Shown piece by piece: positions 26,648 through 35,545 of a DNA stretch of 64,000 bases. Position numbers and translations under genes: made by a program. The notes under the pieces are model-generated. The model saw only the letters and a list, made by a program, of their open reading frames with translations, ran no database searches and had not been told where the DNA came from. How positions within the stretch are numbered: the first letter of the stretch is position 1; every line of letters begins with the position of its first letter. Origin of the DNA: Promineifilum sp. (lineage in GTDB: Bacteria > Chloroflexota > Anaerolineae > Promineifilales > Promineifilaceae); the NCBI GenBank assembly GCA_017983515.1, contig JAGOBF010000005.1, positions 1-64,000 of the forward strand, in the 5' to 3' direction.

Positions 26648-27055
26648 ATGAGCCAACAAACGATGACCTCCGAAAGCTTTTATCAAACGATTATGCAGCA
26701 AGGCAACTTGCGGACGCCCAAGCATGCTGCGCGCCTCACCTTTGCCGTGCTCCACACGCTGGGGTTCAACCTTGGCGGCGGCGTGAAACGCGACTTGGCG
26801 GCCGCGCTGCCCAAGGAGATGGCTAAAGATCTGACCCGTGGTTGGCGCTTGATCAACATCCGCCACAGTGATCTATCCGTCCATGATTTCGCCAAGGACG
26901 TCGCCCGGCACAGCGGCAATACCGATGCCCAGTATGCTCAATCAGCCACCAAATTAGTCTTCAAGCAGATCAAGAACATGATCGACGACGCTCTGGTGCG
27001 CGCCGTCGCCAGGGATTTAAGTCCCGACATGCGCGATTTCTGGAACGCGGCTTAG
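26648..27055 (+). CDS. DUF2267 protein
   Basis: 135 residues from ATG 26648 (MSQQTMTSES); the frame extends upstream to 26564 but lacks similarity there. The pattern NLRTPKHAARLTFAVLHTLG, then DLAAALPKEMAKDL, then HDFAKDVARHSG repeats as two helical halves, as in DUF2267, a family of unknown function often tied to stress-protein genes. A TATAAT at 26572-26577 could be its -10 box, without a clear -35. It is divergent from rplY. Confidence 0.75.
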   Translation: MSQQTMTSESFYQTIMQQGNLRTPKHAARLTFAVLHTLGFNLGGGVKRDLAAALPKEMAKDLTRGWRLINIRHSDLSVHDFAKDVARHSGNTDAQYAQSATKLVFKQIKNMIDDALVRAVARDLSPDMRDFWNAA

Positions 27056-27067
27056 GCTGTCTCATTA

Positions 27068-28762
27068 TTGCGGCCATTCGCCTTGCCAATTACCTGCAGC
27101 CGACGGGCAACAAGCGCGAGCATTCTGTGGCTATGCCTGGTGATCCTGACGGCATGCGCCGTGCCCCCAGCTCTGCTCGACGCGCCTACCGCGACCCTCA
27201 TTCCAGCGGTCAGCTTCACCTTGGTGGCCGATGGTTCGACTCGCCAGATAACGACAACGGCAGCCACAGTTGGGCAGGCCCTGGAACAGGCTGGGATCGC
27301 CGTTTCGCCATCCGACGAAATTGAGCCGCCGCTAACGGCTGAGTTGGCTCAACCCGCCGATCCGTCGCCCCTTGTTGTCACCATCACGCGAGTGACAGAA
27401 GCAATCGAGGTGATTCCCGAGAGCATTCCCTTCCAACGCCGCATCGTGCGCAGCGCCGAGATGTCGCCGGATGATCCGCCTCGCATACTGCAAACCGGCG
27501 CGCCCGGCCTGCAAGAGGTCAGCCTGCGCATCGTGTTTCGCGACGGCCTCGAAGCGGAACGCTGGCCCCTCTCGGTGAACGTAGTGGAGCCAGCGGTGGA
27601 CGAGATCGTAATGCTCGGCGTGAATTCCGGCCGCGAAACCACAGCCGTCGGCGGGCGGCTGGCCTATCTGAACAATGGGCGAGCCATCGTCCTGGAAGGG
27701 TCAACCGACCTGCCGCGGCAACTGACAATAGACGGCTCTCTCGACGGTCGCGTTTTTCAACTTTCTCCCGATGGGCAGTATTTGCTCTACACCGTCGAAT
27801 TGGAAGCGACTGAGCAGGCGGCATTCCGAAATGGGTTGTGGGTTGTTCCCGTCGCTGAGGGCGGCCGGCCGCGGGCGCTAAAGATCGAGAATGTGCTATG
27901 GGCGGCCTGGGATCCATCGGCCGTCGAATCGCCCCGCATCGCCTACACGACGGCTCGTTCCGTCGGTTTGCCGCCCGGGTGGGAGGCTATCAACGATCTG
28001 TGGCTGTTATCCCTGCCCGTCGAGGATAACCCCGCCGCGCCTATCCGTATTGTCGAGTCCTATCCGGCTACATTGGGATGGTGGGGCGGCAATTACGCCT
28101 GGTCGCCGGATGGCAGCCGAATCGCTTATGCCTTCGCCGATGAAATCGGGATATTAAGCCTCCCTGAAGGCCTGGGCACGATAGACGCGAGTGGGCTGAC
28201 AACCGTGCCCCAACCGGAGCGAACCACACTGCATACGTTTACGGAGTATGCAACCGGGGCTGACTGGGCCTGGCTGCCGTCGCTGACCTGGTCGGCCGAC
28301 AGTCGCTATTTGTCCTTCACAGCCTTCGCGCAGGATGAGAACCGCTTTGACCTATGGCTGGCCGACACAACCGGTGCGTCCACGTTACCCTTCGTGGAAG
28401 GCGTGGGTATTTGGTCGGCGATACAGTGGTCATCGTCCGCCTTGCTACCCGATTCCCGCTTGGCTTATTTGCAAACTATCGATCCGGACGGCGGCGAAGA
28501 TGGTACGTATGCCTTATGGATCGCGAACAGTGACGGGGGTGACAGGCAACGAGTGTTTCCACCGGAAGGCGAGGCCGGGCGATTCGCTCGAACCAGTTCA
28601 TCGTTGGCCTGGGGGCCGGACGATGACCGGCTGGCCTTCATCTTTGACGACGAGCTCCATCTCCTCGATCTGACGACCGGCGAGCTATTTCGGGCCGGCG
28701 AAGATGACACGGTCAGCAGTCATCCGACCTGGGCGCCATACGGCGCGGCCGCCACGCCCTGA
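27068..28762 (+). CDS. Lipoprotein with DUF348/G5-like and beta-propeller regions
   Basis: 564 residues from TTG 27068; no better start is in frame. A signal peptide with lipobox VILTAC leads into a DUF348-like region (FTLVADGSTRQITTTAATVG, then QALEQAGI) and a G5-like stretch (VIPESIPFQRRIVRSAEM ... GLQEVSLRIVFRDG) up to about residue 185. The remainder has TolB/PD40-type blades: LSPDGQYLLYT, then WSPDGSRIAYAFAD, then WSADSRYLSFTAF and WGPDDDRLAFIFD. In Gram-positive Rpf-like proteins DUF348 and G5 bind the wall; here they would position a sensor-like propeller outside the membrane. No enzymatic domain is seen. Confidence 0.72.
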   Translation: MRPFALPITCSRRATSASILWLCLVILTACAVPPALLDAPTATLIPAVSFTLVADGSTRQITTTAATVGQALEQAGIAVSPSDEIEPPLTAELAQPADPSPLVVTITRVTEAIEVIPESIPFQRRIVRSAEMSPDDPPRILQTGAPGLQEVSLRIVFRDGLEAERWPLSVNVVEPAVDEIVMLGVNSGRETTAVGGRLAYLNNGRAIVLEGSTDLPRQLTIDGSLDGRVFQLSPDGQYLLYTVELEATEQAAFRNGLWVVPVAEGGRPRALKIENVLWAAWDPSAVESPRIAYTTARSVGLPPGWEAINDLWLLSLPVEDNPAAPIRIVESYPATLGWWGGNYAWSPDGSRIAYAFADEIGILSLPEGLGTIDASGLTTVPQPERTTLHTFTEYATGADWAWLPSLTWSADSRYLSFTAFAQDENRFDLWLADTTGASTLPFVEGVGIWSAIQWSSSALLPDSRLAYLQTIDPDGGEDGTYALWIANSDGGDRQRVFPPEGEAGRFARTSSSLAWGPDDDRLAFIFDDELHLLDLTTGELFRAGEDDTVSSHPTWAPYGAAATP

Positions 28763-28783
28763 ATCCGTAAACCATTCCAGGTG

Positions 28784-31700
28784 ATGCTCATCGCCCGTTC
28801 CACTTCTCCCCAACGCCGGCGCCTGTTGGCCCTCCTGTCGTTAGCTCTGGCGGCACTCTGCCTGCTGGCTATTGGCGCGCGGGCGGCCCGCGACGATTTT
28901 CTGACGCGCGGGATCCCCAATGGCTTGCCCGAACCCGTGCCGCAGGGAGGGGTGCGGGTTGGTCTGAACATTCAACTCGACCGCGACGACAATGTGGCCG
29001 CGACTCTCGACGCCATCCAGGCTCTGGGCATCTATGACGTCAAGCAATCGTTCTACTACCAGGCCGATTACGACTGGACGGGCGCTGATCGCATCGCCGC
29101 CGCCGCCGCCGAGCGCGGCATGAATCTCGTGCCTCTGCTGGATGGCGACCCGGCCACCGGATTTGCTCCACCCCACAACCCGCAGGTTTTTGCCGATTGG
29201 GCGGGCGAGTTTGCCCGGCGATATGGCGAGAACATCACCCACTACATCGTTTGGGATGAGCCGAATCTCGCCGGTCACTGGGGCGGCGCGGCGAGCAATC
29301 CGACGCAGTATGCGGCATTGCTGAGCGCGGCTGCGACCGCCATCCGCGGCACGGACCCCGACGCCATCATCGTCGCCGGGCCGCTTGCGCCCACCACCGA
29401 AACCGGGCCCGACAATCTGGCGGAGACCCTCTACCTGCAAGCGCTGTATGAGGCGGGGGCCGGCGAGTCATTCGACGTCGTCGCCTCCAAACCCTACGGC
29501 TTCGACACCGGGCCGGAGGATCGCTCCGTCGGCGTTGACCGGCTCAATTTTAGTCGCACCATATTACTACGCGAATTGATGCTGGCGCATGGCGACGAGC
29601 ATAAAGCTATTTGGGCCGGCAATTGGGGCTGGAACAGTCTGCCCGACGGGTGGACGGGCGCGCCGTCGATATGGGGCCAAACGAGTGAGTCGAATCGGGC
29701 GGCCCGCACCGTCGCCGCGCTGGAACGGGCCCGCCGCGAATGGCCGTGGATGGGCGTTCTCTTTCTGGAAAATTGGGAGCCAAATGCGCCGCCCGACGAT
29801 CCGCGCTGGGGCTTCAGTATTGCCGGGCGAGCCACGGCCGACGCACTGGCCGCCTATATGGCTGCCCAGCCGCCTGACCTGGCCATGCCCGGTTTTCACT
29901 TCGCCGACCCCCATGATCTGTCGCAGCAATTCACCGGCAACTGGGAATTCTCACCCGAGTTCGGGGCCGACATCGGTCAATCCGGGGACGCGGTTCGCTT
30001 CTCTTTTTGGGGAACCGACGTCGGCGTGCGAGTACGTCGCGCCGACTTCCGCGCCCGGTTCTACGTGACCATCGACGGCCGCCCGGCCAACGCCCTGCCC
30101 CAGGACGAGAACGGGGCCACGCTGATCTTGACGTCCCCCGACGCCACGCAAGATTACATCAGCATCGAATGGCTGGCCCGCAACCTGCCCCCCGGCCCGC
30201 ACATACTGGAGCTTGTCGCTTCGCGTGGCTGGGATCAATGGGCATTGAACGGCTTTAGCGTCGGCTATCGGCCGGCCGGAGCAACACCATCGTGGATTCC
30301 ATCAGCGCTGGGGGCTTTAGCCCTTGGTTCCCTCGTGGCGGCCTTTTTGTCGGCACGGGGCGCGGAGTGGGACGCACTATGGCCCTGGGCCCAAACAGCC
30401 TTCGGCCGGCTGGGCAAGCGATCCCAGATGCTGGTCGTGGCCGGGACGGCCGCACTGGTTTCGGTCACTGGCTGGCTGACCTGGGGACAGGAGACGCTGG
30501 GCATCTACCGTCGATTGGGCGACACCGGGCAGCTGGCGGTGACGGCCGCAGCGGCCACGGTGTTCTATGTCACTCCGTCGTTCATTCTCTTCAGCGCGGC
30601 CTTGCTCGTCCTTTATGGTTTGCTGGTCCTACGGCCGGCCTGGGGCGTGGCCCTCATCGCGCTGACCATACCGTTCTACGTCCCGCCCTTGCCCAAACTA
30701 ATCCTGGGCTATCGATTCTCACCGGTTGAGGTCTTTACGCTTGTGGCCACGGCCGCCTGGCTCACACGGGCCATTCTCGACACGGGTCTGAAAGCCAAAC
30801 GGGAGCCATTTCGATTGAGCAGCATCCGCCCGAAACGCGCCGATTGGGCGGCGCTGGCCTTCATAGGGGTCGCCACCCTCTCATTAGCTTTCGCGGAGTT
30901 CCGCGGCGTGGCCCTCAACGAATGGCGCGTCGTTGTGGTGGAACCATTCCTCTTCTATGTGCTGTTGCGCGTGGTTCGCCTGCGCGATAGCGAGATGTGG
31001 GTCGTGATCGATGCCTTCGTGCTCAGCGGCGTCATCGTCGCCCTCTATGGGCTATGGCAGTATGCCACCGGCCAAAATCTCATCACCGCTGAGGGCGGGC
31101 TGCTGCGACTACGCTCGATCTACGGCTCACCGAACAACGTGGCCCTCTATTTGGAGCGCATCCTGCCCCTTGTGGTCGCTATGGGGTTATTGGGCGCGCG
31201 AGCGACCCACGGGCGACGGCGCTGGGTCTACCTGGCAGTGCTCATTCCCCTGGCCGCAGCCTTACTCCTCAGCTTCAGTAAAGGGGCATTGTTCCTGGGG
31301 ATACCGGCATCGCTGGCGGTCGTCTTTTGGGTCTGGCAGCGGCGGGCGGGGCGGCGCACCTGGCCGTGGCTGGCCGCCGGATTGTTTATTGGGGTAGCAG
31401 CCATTATTGCGGCGAGTCAGATTCCGGCCGTGGCAGCACGGTTCGATCTCTTCGGCACGACCGGCTTTTTCCGAGTCAGCTTGTGGCGGGCGGCCATCCA
31501 TATGTTTGCCGACCATCCCTGGTTCGGCGTCGGTCTGGACAATTTTCTCTACGCCTATCGTGGCCGTTACATTCTCGATGCCGCCTGGCAAGAGCCGAAT
31601 CTCAACCATCCCCACAACATCTTTCTGGATTTCGCCACCCGGCTGGGCATACTCGGCCTGCTCACGGGCGGCTGGCTCATCTGGGAAGCGGCGCGCGCGG

Positions 31701-31933
31701 CGTCGCGGGCGCTAAGAAGTTCCGGCCCGATCTGGCTTCCCGTGGCGGCGGGCCTGAGCGGCGCACTGGCGGCCGTGCTGGCCCACGGTTTGGTCGACCA
31801 CAGCTTTTTCCTGATCGACCTGGCCTTCGCCTTTTTCCTGATCCTGGGTGTGTCCGTCTGGATAGGCGAGCGACAGCTCAAGGACTCGTCCAATCAGGCT
31901 AGCCAATCAGCAGCCGTTCTTCCGGATGGCTGA
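28784..31933 (+). CDS. Glycosidase-like TIM barrel fused to O-antigen-ligase membrane domain
   Basis: About 1049 residues from ATG 28784 (GTG directly before). After a membrane segment at 10-35, residues about 55-345 resemble a clan-A glycoside hydrolase barrel: VRVGLNIQLDRDDN, then ITHYIVWDEPNLAGHWGG with a possible acid/base Glu, and GVLFLENWEPNAP with a possible nucleophile Glu. Residues about 360-510 are a beta-sandwich-like region ending in WDQWALNGFSVGY. From about 515 there are some twelve membrane segments and the Wzy/WaaL signature NHPHNIFLDFATRLGILGL. The protein would trim or bind a glycan outside while ligating or polymerising lipid-linked glycan. The 3' end overlaps the convergent potassium-channel gene by 35 bp. 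Confidence 0.75.
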   Translation: MLIARSTSPQRRRLLALLSLALAALCLLAIGARAARDDFLTRGIPNGLPEPVPQGGVRVGLNIQLDRDDNVAATLDAIQALGIYDVKQSFYYQADYDWTGADRIAAAAAERGMNLVPLLDGDPATGFAPPHNPQVFADWAGEFARRYGENITHYIVWDEPNLAGHWGGAASNPTQYAALLSAAATAIRGTDPDAIIVAGPLAPTTETGPDNLAETLYLQALYEAGAGESFDVVASKPYGFDTGPEDRSVGVDRLNFSRTILLRELMLAHGDEHKAIWAGNWGWNSLPDGWTGAPSIWGQTSESNRAARTVAALERARREWPWMGVLFLENWEPNAPPDDPRWGFSIAGRATADALAAYMAAQPPDLAMPGFHFADPHDLSQQFTGNWEFSPEFGADIGQSGDAVRFSFWGTDVGVRVRRADFRARFYVTIDGRPANALPQDENGATLILTSPDATQDYISIEWLARNLPPGPHILELVASRGWDQWALNGFSVGYRPAGATPSWIPSALGALALGSLVAAFLSARGAEWDALWPWAQTAFGRLGKRSQMLVVAGTAALVSVTGWLTWGQETLGIYRRLGDTGQLAVTAAAATVFYVTPSFILFSAALLVLYGLLVLRPAWGVALIALTIPFYVPPLPKLILGYRFSPVEVFTLVATAAWLTRAILDTGLKAKREPFRLSSIRPKRADWAALAFIGVATLSLAFAEFRGVALNEWRVVVVEPFLFYVLLRVVRLRDSEMWVVIDAFVLSGVIVALYGLWQYATGQNLITAEGGLLRLRSIYGSPNNVALYLERILPLVVAMGLLGARATHGRRRWVYLAVLIPLAAALLLSFSKGALFLGIPASLAVVFWVWQRRAGRRTWPWLAAGLFIGVAAIIAASQIPAVAARFDLFGTTGFFRVSLWRAAIHMFADHPWFGVGLDNFLYAYRGRYILDAAWQEPNLNHPHNIFLDFATRLGILGLLTGGWLIWEAARAASRALRSSGPIWLPVAAGLSGALAAVLAHGLVDHSFFLIDLAFAFFLILGVSVWIGERQLKDSSNQASQSAAVLPDG

Positions 31934-33329
31934 CGGCCGGGGGAACGGTCGGCCGCGTCAATGTGATGATGATCGTCAACGTGCCGATGCGCCCGAAAAA
32001 CATCAGGCCGGCGATCAATAGTTGCCCGAAAAGGTTAAGCCGCGGCGTCAATGACAGCGAGTAGCCGGTGGTCGAGAAGGCCGATACCACTTCGATCAGG
32101 GCCGCGGCCAGGCTTATATTGTCCTGAGTATAAAGCAGCAACCAGGTGGATACCCCGATCACCACGGTAGCACCGGTCAATACGGCGGTGGCTTTGTAGA
32201 GCAGTTCCAGGGGAATCGTGCGGTGGCCGACGACGATTTCCCGGTCCCCCCGCACAAATCCCCTAAAGGCCAGGACAAGGATGGCGAACGTGCTCGTCGT
32301 TATGCCACCTCCCATCGAAGCGGGCGATGCCCCGATGAACATTAAGACCGTCAGCAGCAGCCCATTGGCCGGCTCCAACTGGCCGAATTGCTCGGTGACG
32401 GTGAACCCGGACGTTCGGCTGGCGACCGAATGGAAGAACGCCAGCAGGAACAGGCGCGGTGCGCCTTCCTGGCTGTAGACCGAGCGGAACTTCAACTCGG
32501 TTAGAAAGAATAATATCGTGCCAACCACAATCAGGATGGCGGCGGTTATCAACGTCAAGCGTGTGTGCAAGGAAAATCGGCGTCGCCGGCGGTATTGCAG
32601 AACATCGCTAACGACCGGAATGCCGATGCCGCCCAGGAAAATGAGCGCCGATAGGGTCAACAAGGTAAAAGCATCGGTGGGGAATCTGGCCGAAGAGATC
32701 GGTGTACTGGAAAACAGGTCAAAACTGGCGTTGGTGAAAGCGGAGATGGCATGAAACACGGCATAATATGCGGCCCGATTTGCTCCATAAAGGGGGGCCC
32801 AGTTTATCCACAGCAGTAAGGCCCCTAACGCTTCCACGATGAGCACCGCGATCAGGATTTGGGTAGTTAATCGAAGGATTTGCTTGGCCGATAGCAATCC
32901 CAGCGAATCACGCAGTGTCAGCCGCTCGGCAAACGTCACGCGCTTGCCGGCCAATCGGAAAACGGTGATGGCCGTAACCATAAAGCCGATGCCGCCCAAT
33001 TGCATCAGAAGCATCAACACCACCTGGCCGAACATAGACAGGTCGCGACCAGGGGTGATGATGGTTAGTCCGGTGGTGGCGACGGCCGAAACCGCGGTGA
33101 AGAAGGCTTCGTTGAGCGTCAGTGGCCGTTGCGTGCCGCTGATGGGCAGCAACAAGAGGAGCGTGCCGACAACGACCAGCGCGGCCAAACCACCGACAAG
33201 GCCCAGGCCGCGTTCCGCCTGCCGTAGCCTGGGAGCGCGGACGCGCCCGGAGATGATCCGCGTCGACGATTTTTGAGAGACCCAGGAGCGGCCGTCCTTT
33301 TCCTCGGCAGAGGGCGATGAGTCAGGCAC
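31899..33329 (-). CDS. ktrB: TrkH/KtrB-family potassium uptake membrane subunit
   Basis: 476 residues from GTG 33329, which overlaps the RCK gene's stop by 8 bp (GTGCCTGA) and has GGAG about 10 bp upstream; the frame extends to 33470 but lies inside the RCK gene. The four pore-like repeats are visible: AVSAVATTGLTII, then HAISAFTNASFDLF, then HSVASRTSGFTVTE and EVVSAFSTTGYSLSL, each with the selectivity-filter Gly or its substitute. Eight to ten membrane segments. It forms a K+ channel/transporter gated by the cytosolic RCK partner. Confidence 0.9.
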   Translation of the reverse strand: MPDSSPSAEEKDGRSWVSQKSSTRIISGRVRAPRLRQAERGLGLVGGLAALVVVGTLLLLLPISGTQRPLTLNEAFFTAVSAVATTGLTIITPGRDLSMFGQVVLMLLMQLGGIGFMVTAITVFRLAGKRVTFAERLTLRDSLGLLSAKQILRLTTQILIAVLIVEALGALLLWINWAPLYGANRAAYYAVFHAISAFTNASFDLFSSTPISSARFPTDAFTLLTLSALIFLGGIGIPVVSDVLQYRRRRRFSLHTRLTLITAAILIVVGTILFFLTELKFRSVYSQEGAPRLFLLAFFHSVASRTSGFTVTEQFGQLEPANGLLLTVLMFIGASPASMGGGITTSTFAILVLAFRGFVRGDREIVVGHRTIPLELLYKATAVLTGATVVIGVSTWLLLYTQDNISLAAALIEVVSAFSTTGYSLSLTPRLNLFGQLLIAGLMFFGRIGTLTIIITLTRPTVPPAVSHPEERLLIG

Positions 33330-33996
33330 GATGGCGGCTCTCCTCCCGCATGATGCTAATCGACTCCTCGGAGCCGGATACCAGTAATTCATCGTTGTGG
33401 GCCACGGGTGTTTCCGGCGGGGGGTTATAAATAATGTCCCGGCCGGCCATGAGCAAGACCGAAATATCATCCGGGTAGCCGGCCATCAGTTCCCCGACAG
33501 TGCCTTGATATGGATAGGGCGGCCGCCACTTGATGGCCACCTGGTTGCCGAAACGAAGATGGGTTGCTTGCGGTACGTGACTCGTCAACTGGTAGGCGAC
33601 CGCGTGCGCCGATTCGATATCAGGTGTCACCACGTCATCCGCGCCAATGCGCAGCAACACACGGCGATCCCGCTCGGACTGTGCCTCGCACATCACCCGC
33701 TTGATCCCCAACTCCTTCAACGTCAGGGTGATCAGCACCGATTGAGCGATGTCGCCACCGATGGCAACGATGGCCACGTCAAAGGCATCGACGCCGATGG
33801 AGGCCATCGTCTCATAATCACTAGCGTCGAGAATCGCCAATTCACGGATATTATCGGTCAGCCGTTGCACGACCTCCCGGTTCCTATCGATTCCCAAGAC
33901 ATGATGCCCCAACTCCTGTAAGCTGAGAGCCAGGTTCTCGCCAAAACTATCCAATCCAATGATCACGAAATCATTCTTAACGCGCTTGTCGGCCAT
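33322..33996 (-). CDS. ktrA: RCK (TrkA/KtrA-type) potassium uptake regulatory subunit
   Basis: About 224 residues from ATG 33996 (MADKRVKNDF); a longer frame to 34026 is possible but starts inside a perfect palindrome. TrkA-N: FVIIGLDSFGENLALSL is the Rossmann nucleotide loop (GxDxFG), then VLGIDRNREVVQ and AIVAIGGDIAQSVL. TrkA-C occupies about 140-220. A single RCK unit, as in KtrA, rather than the double TrkA. It binds ATP/ADP or NAD and gates the adjacent membrane subunit. The two genes are translationally coupled. Confidence 0.88.
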   Translation of the reverse strand: MADKRVKNDFVIIGLDSFGENLALSLQELGHHVLGIDRNREVVQRLTDNIRELAILDASDYETMASIGVDAFDVAIVAIGGDIAQSVLITLTLKELGIKRVMCEAQSERDRRVLLRIGADDVVTPDIESAHAVAYQLTSHVPQATHLRFGNQVAIKWRPPYPYQGTVGELMAGYPDDISVLLMAGRDIIYNPPPETPVAHNDELLVSGSEESISIMREESRHRA

Positions 33997-34015
33997 ATTC
34001 GGTTCCAAATCGGAT

Positions 34016-34035
34016 TCACAGTCCATCGACTGTGA
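34016..34035. promoter_or_regulatory. Perfect palindrome upstream of ktrA
   Basis: TCACAGTC at 34016-34023 and GACTGTGA at 34028-34035 form a perfect 8-bp inverted repeat with a 4-bp spacer. It lies about 20 bp upstream of the chosen ktrA start. On the minus strand a TTGACT (34058-34053) precedes it by 17 bp, so the palindrome covers the expected -10 position. It is a candidate operator. No regulator can be named. Confidence 0.5.
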
Positions 34036-34171
34036 GATGCTCTGTTGCCCTCAGTCAACTCGCACAACGTTGTTAGAAGATGCTGAACTGTTAGCCGCCC
34101 GTCTTCCACACACCCCTGCTATACGTTACAATCCTCTCCGGTCAGGTTACTCTTAACCGTCCTAGTAACCT

Positions 34172-35509
34172 ATGCGAAAAAATCGGCTGCTACCACTCCT
34201 CATCCTGCTTGTGGCAGGAATTATAGCAATAGGCTTGATGCCGTCCATTCTGCGGCATTTGCCGACGCGCTATGCTATGCGCTTGCCGCAACCGCTGCAG
34301 GCCCTGGCGCTGCCGGCCGATCCGACGCCTATCCTGCCGACCGTCGCCGCCCCCAGCGCGGCCGCTGGTCTCATAGCCCAAACGATCCCGCCCCCGGCCG
34401 TCGTGGTATCGGCCTCCCTGGCCACGCCCACGCTGGCCCAGCAAGGTGGCAGCACCGCCAAACCCGCACCCACATCCACGGCCTCACCCACCCAACCACC
34501 CACGGCTACCCCGTGGCCTGTTCCCGCCGCAGCCCGGATGAACGGCTTTACCCACGTCTATCAGGAGTGGAATAACTGCGGCCCGGCAACGATGGTAATG
34601 GCGTTGTCCTACTTCGGCAGCATCTACAGCCAGCGGGACACTGCACAAGTCATGCGGCCAAATCAGGAAGATCGCAACGTGACGCCGGAGCAAATGGCCG
34701 CGTTCGTGGAGGCGCAGGAAGGGATGCACGCTATAGCGCGCGTCAACGGCGACCTCAACCTCCTGAAACGCCTGCTGGCTAATGAAATTCCGGTCATCAT
34801 CGAGATAGGATTCGACCCGCCGGGTGAATATCGTTGGTTGGGCTGGTACGGCCACTATTTGCTTCCGGTTGCCTACGACGACGCCTCGAACCAACTGTGG
34901 GTCTATGATTCATGGCTGGGTACGAGCGAGGTTCCGCAGACCAACGCCGACCCGAACGGCCGAATCCTTACCTACGACGAACTGGAAGCGGATTGGGCGC
35001 AGTTCAATCGCACCTATATCGTGGTGTATGAAGCGGATCAAGAAGCGTTGGTCAATGAGTTACTGGGCGAAACGGTGATTGATGATGCCGCCATGTGGCA
35101 ACAGAGCCTCGAACGTGCCCAGTCCGACGCGCGTCGGGATGAAGGCAATGCCTTCTATTGGTTCAATCTGGGAACGACCTACAATGCCCTTGGCCGGTAT
35201 GAAGAAGCGGCCGTCGCTTTCGATCAGGCCCGGTCGATCGGCTTGCCCTGGCGCATGCTGTGGTATCAATTCGGGCCATATGAAGCGTATTACCGAACCG
35301 GCCGCTATGAAGATATCGTGCTGCTGGCTGATACGACGTTGAAGGATCGGCCTTATCTGGAAGAATCTTTTTATTATCTGGGGTTGGCACAATCCGCCCT
35401 GGGTGACGACACATCCGCGCGTGCCAGTCTGGAAAAGGCGACCGCGTTGAATCCCAATTTCACCCCGGCCGCTCAGGCATTGGCCGAGTTGGTCTCCCCC
35501 AACGGGTAA
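34172..35509 (+). CDS. Secreted C39-like peptidase domain with C-terminal TPR (copy 1)
   Basis: 445 residues. A hydrophobic N-terminal anchor (LLPLLILLVAGIIAIGLM) and a Pro/Ala/Thr linker to about 120 precede a peptidase_C39_2-like domain. The likely catalytic residues are Cys136 in WNNCGPAT, His228 in GHYLLPVAYDD and Asp246 in VYDSWLG. A TPR-like region follows at about 320-440 (FYWFNLGTTYNALGRYEEAAV, cut here to the NLGTTYNALGRYEEA core). C39 enzymes are cysteine proteases; outside bacteriocin export, many such secreted versions have unknown targets. The next gene downstream is a paralogue, 36 bp away. Confidence 0.8.
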   Translation: MRKNRLLPLLILLVAGIIAIGLMPSILRHLPTRYAMRLPQPLQALALPADPTPILPTVAAPSAAAGLIAQTIPPPAVVVSASLATPTLAQQGGSTAKPAPTSTASPTQPPTATPWPVPAAARMNGFTHVYQEWNNCGPATMVMALSYFGSIYSQRDTAQVMRPNQEDRNVTPEQMAAFVEAQEGMHAIARVNGDLNLLKRLLANEIPVIIEIGFDPPGEYRWLGWYGHYLLPVAYDDASNQLWVYDSWLGTSEVPQTNADPNGRILTYDELEADWAQFNRTYIVVYEADQEALVNELLGETVIDDAAMWQQSLERAQSDARRDEGNAFYWFNLGTTYNALGRYEEAAVAFDQARSIGLPWRMLWYQFGPYEAYYRTGRYEDIVLLADTTLKDRPYLEESFYYLGLAQSALGDDTSARASLEKATALNPNFTPAAQALAELVSPNG

Positions 35510-35545
35510 CGACTTTCGGGGCCGTATTCGGAGAACGAATTAGAT

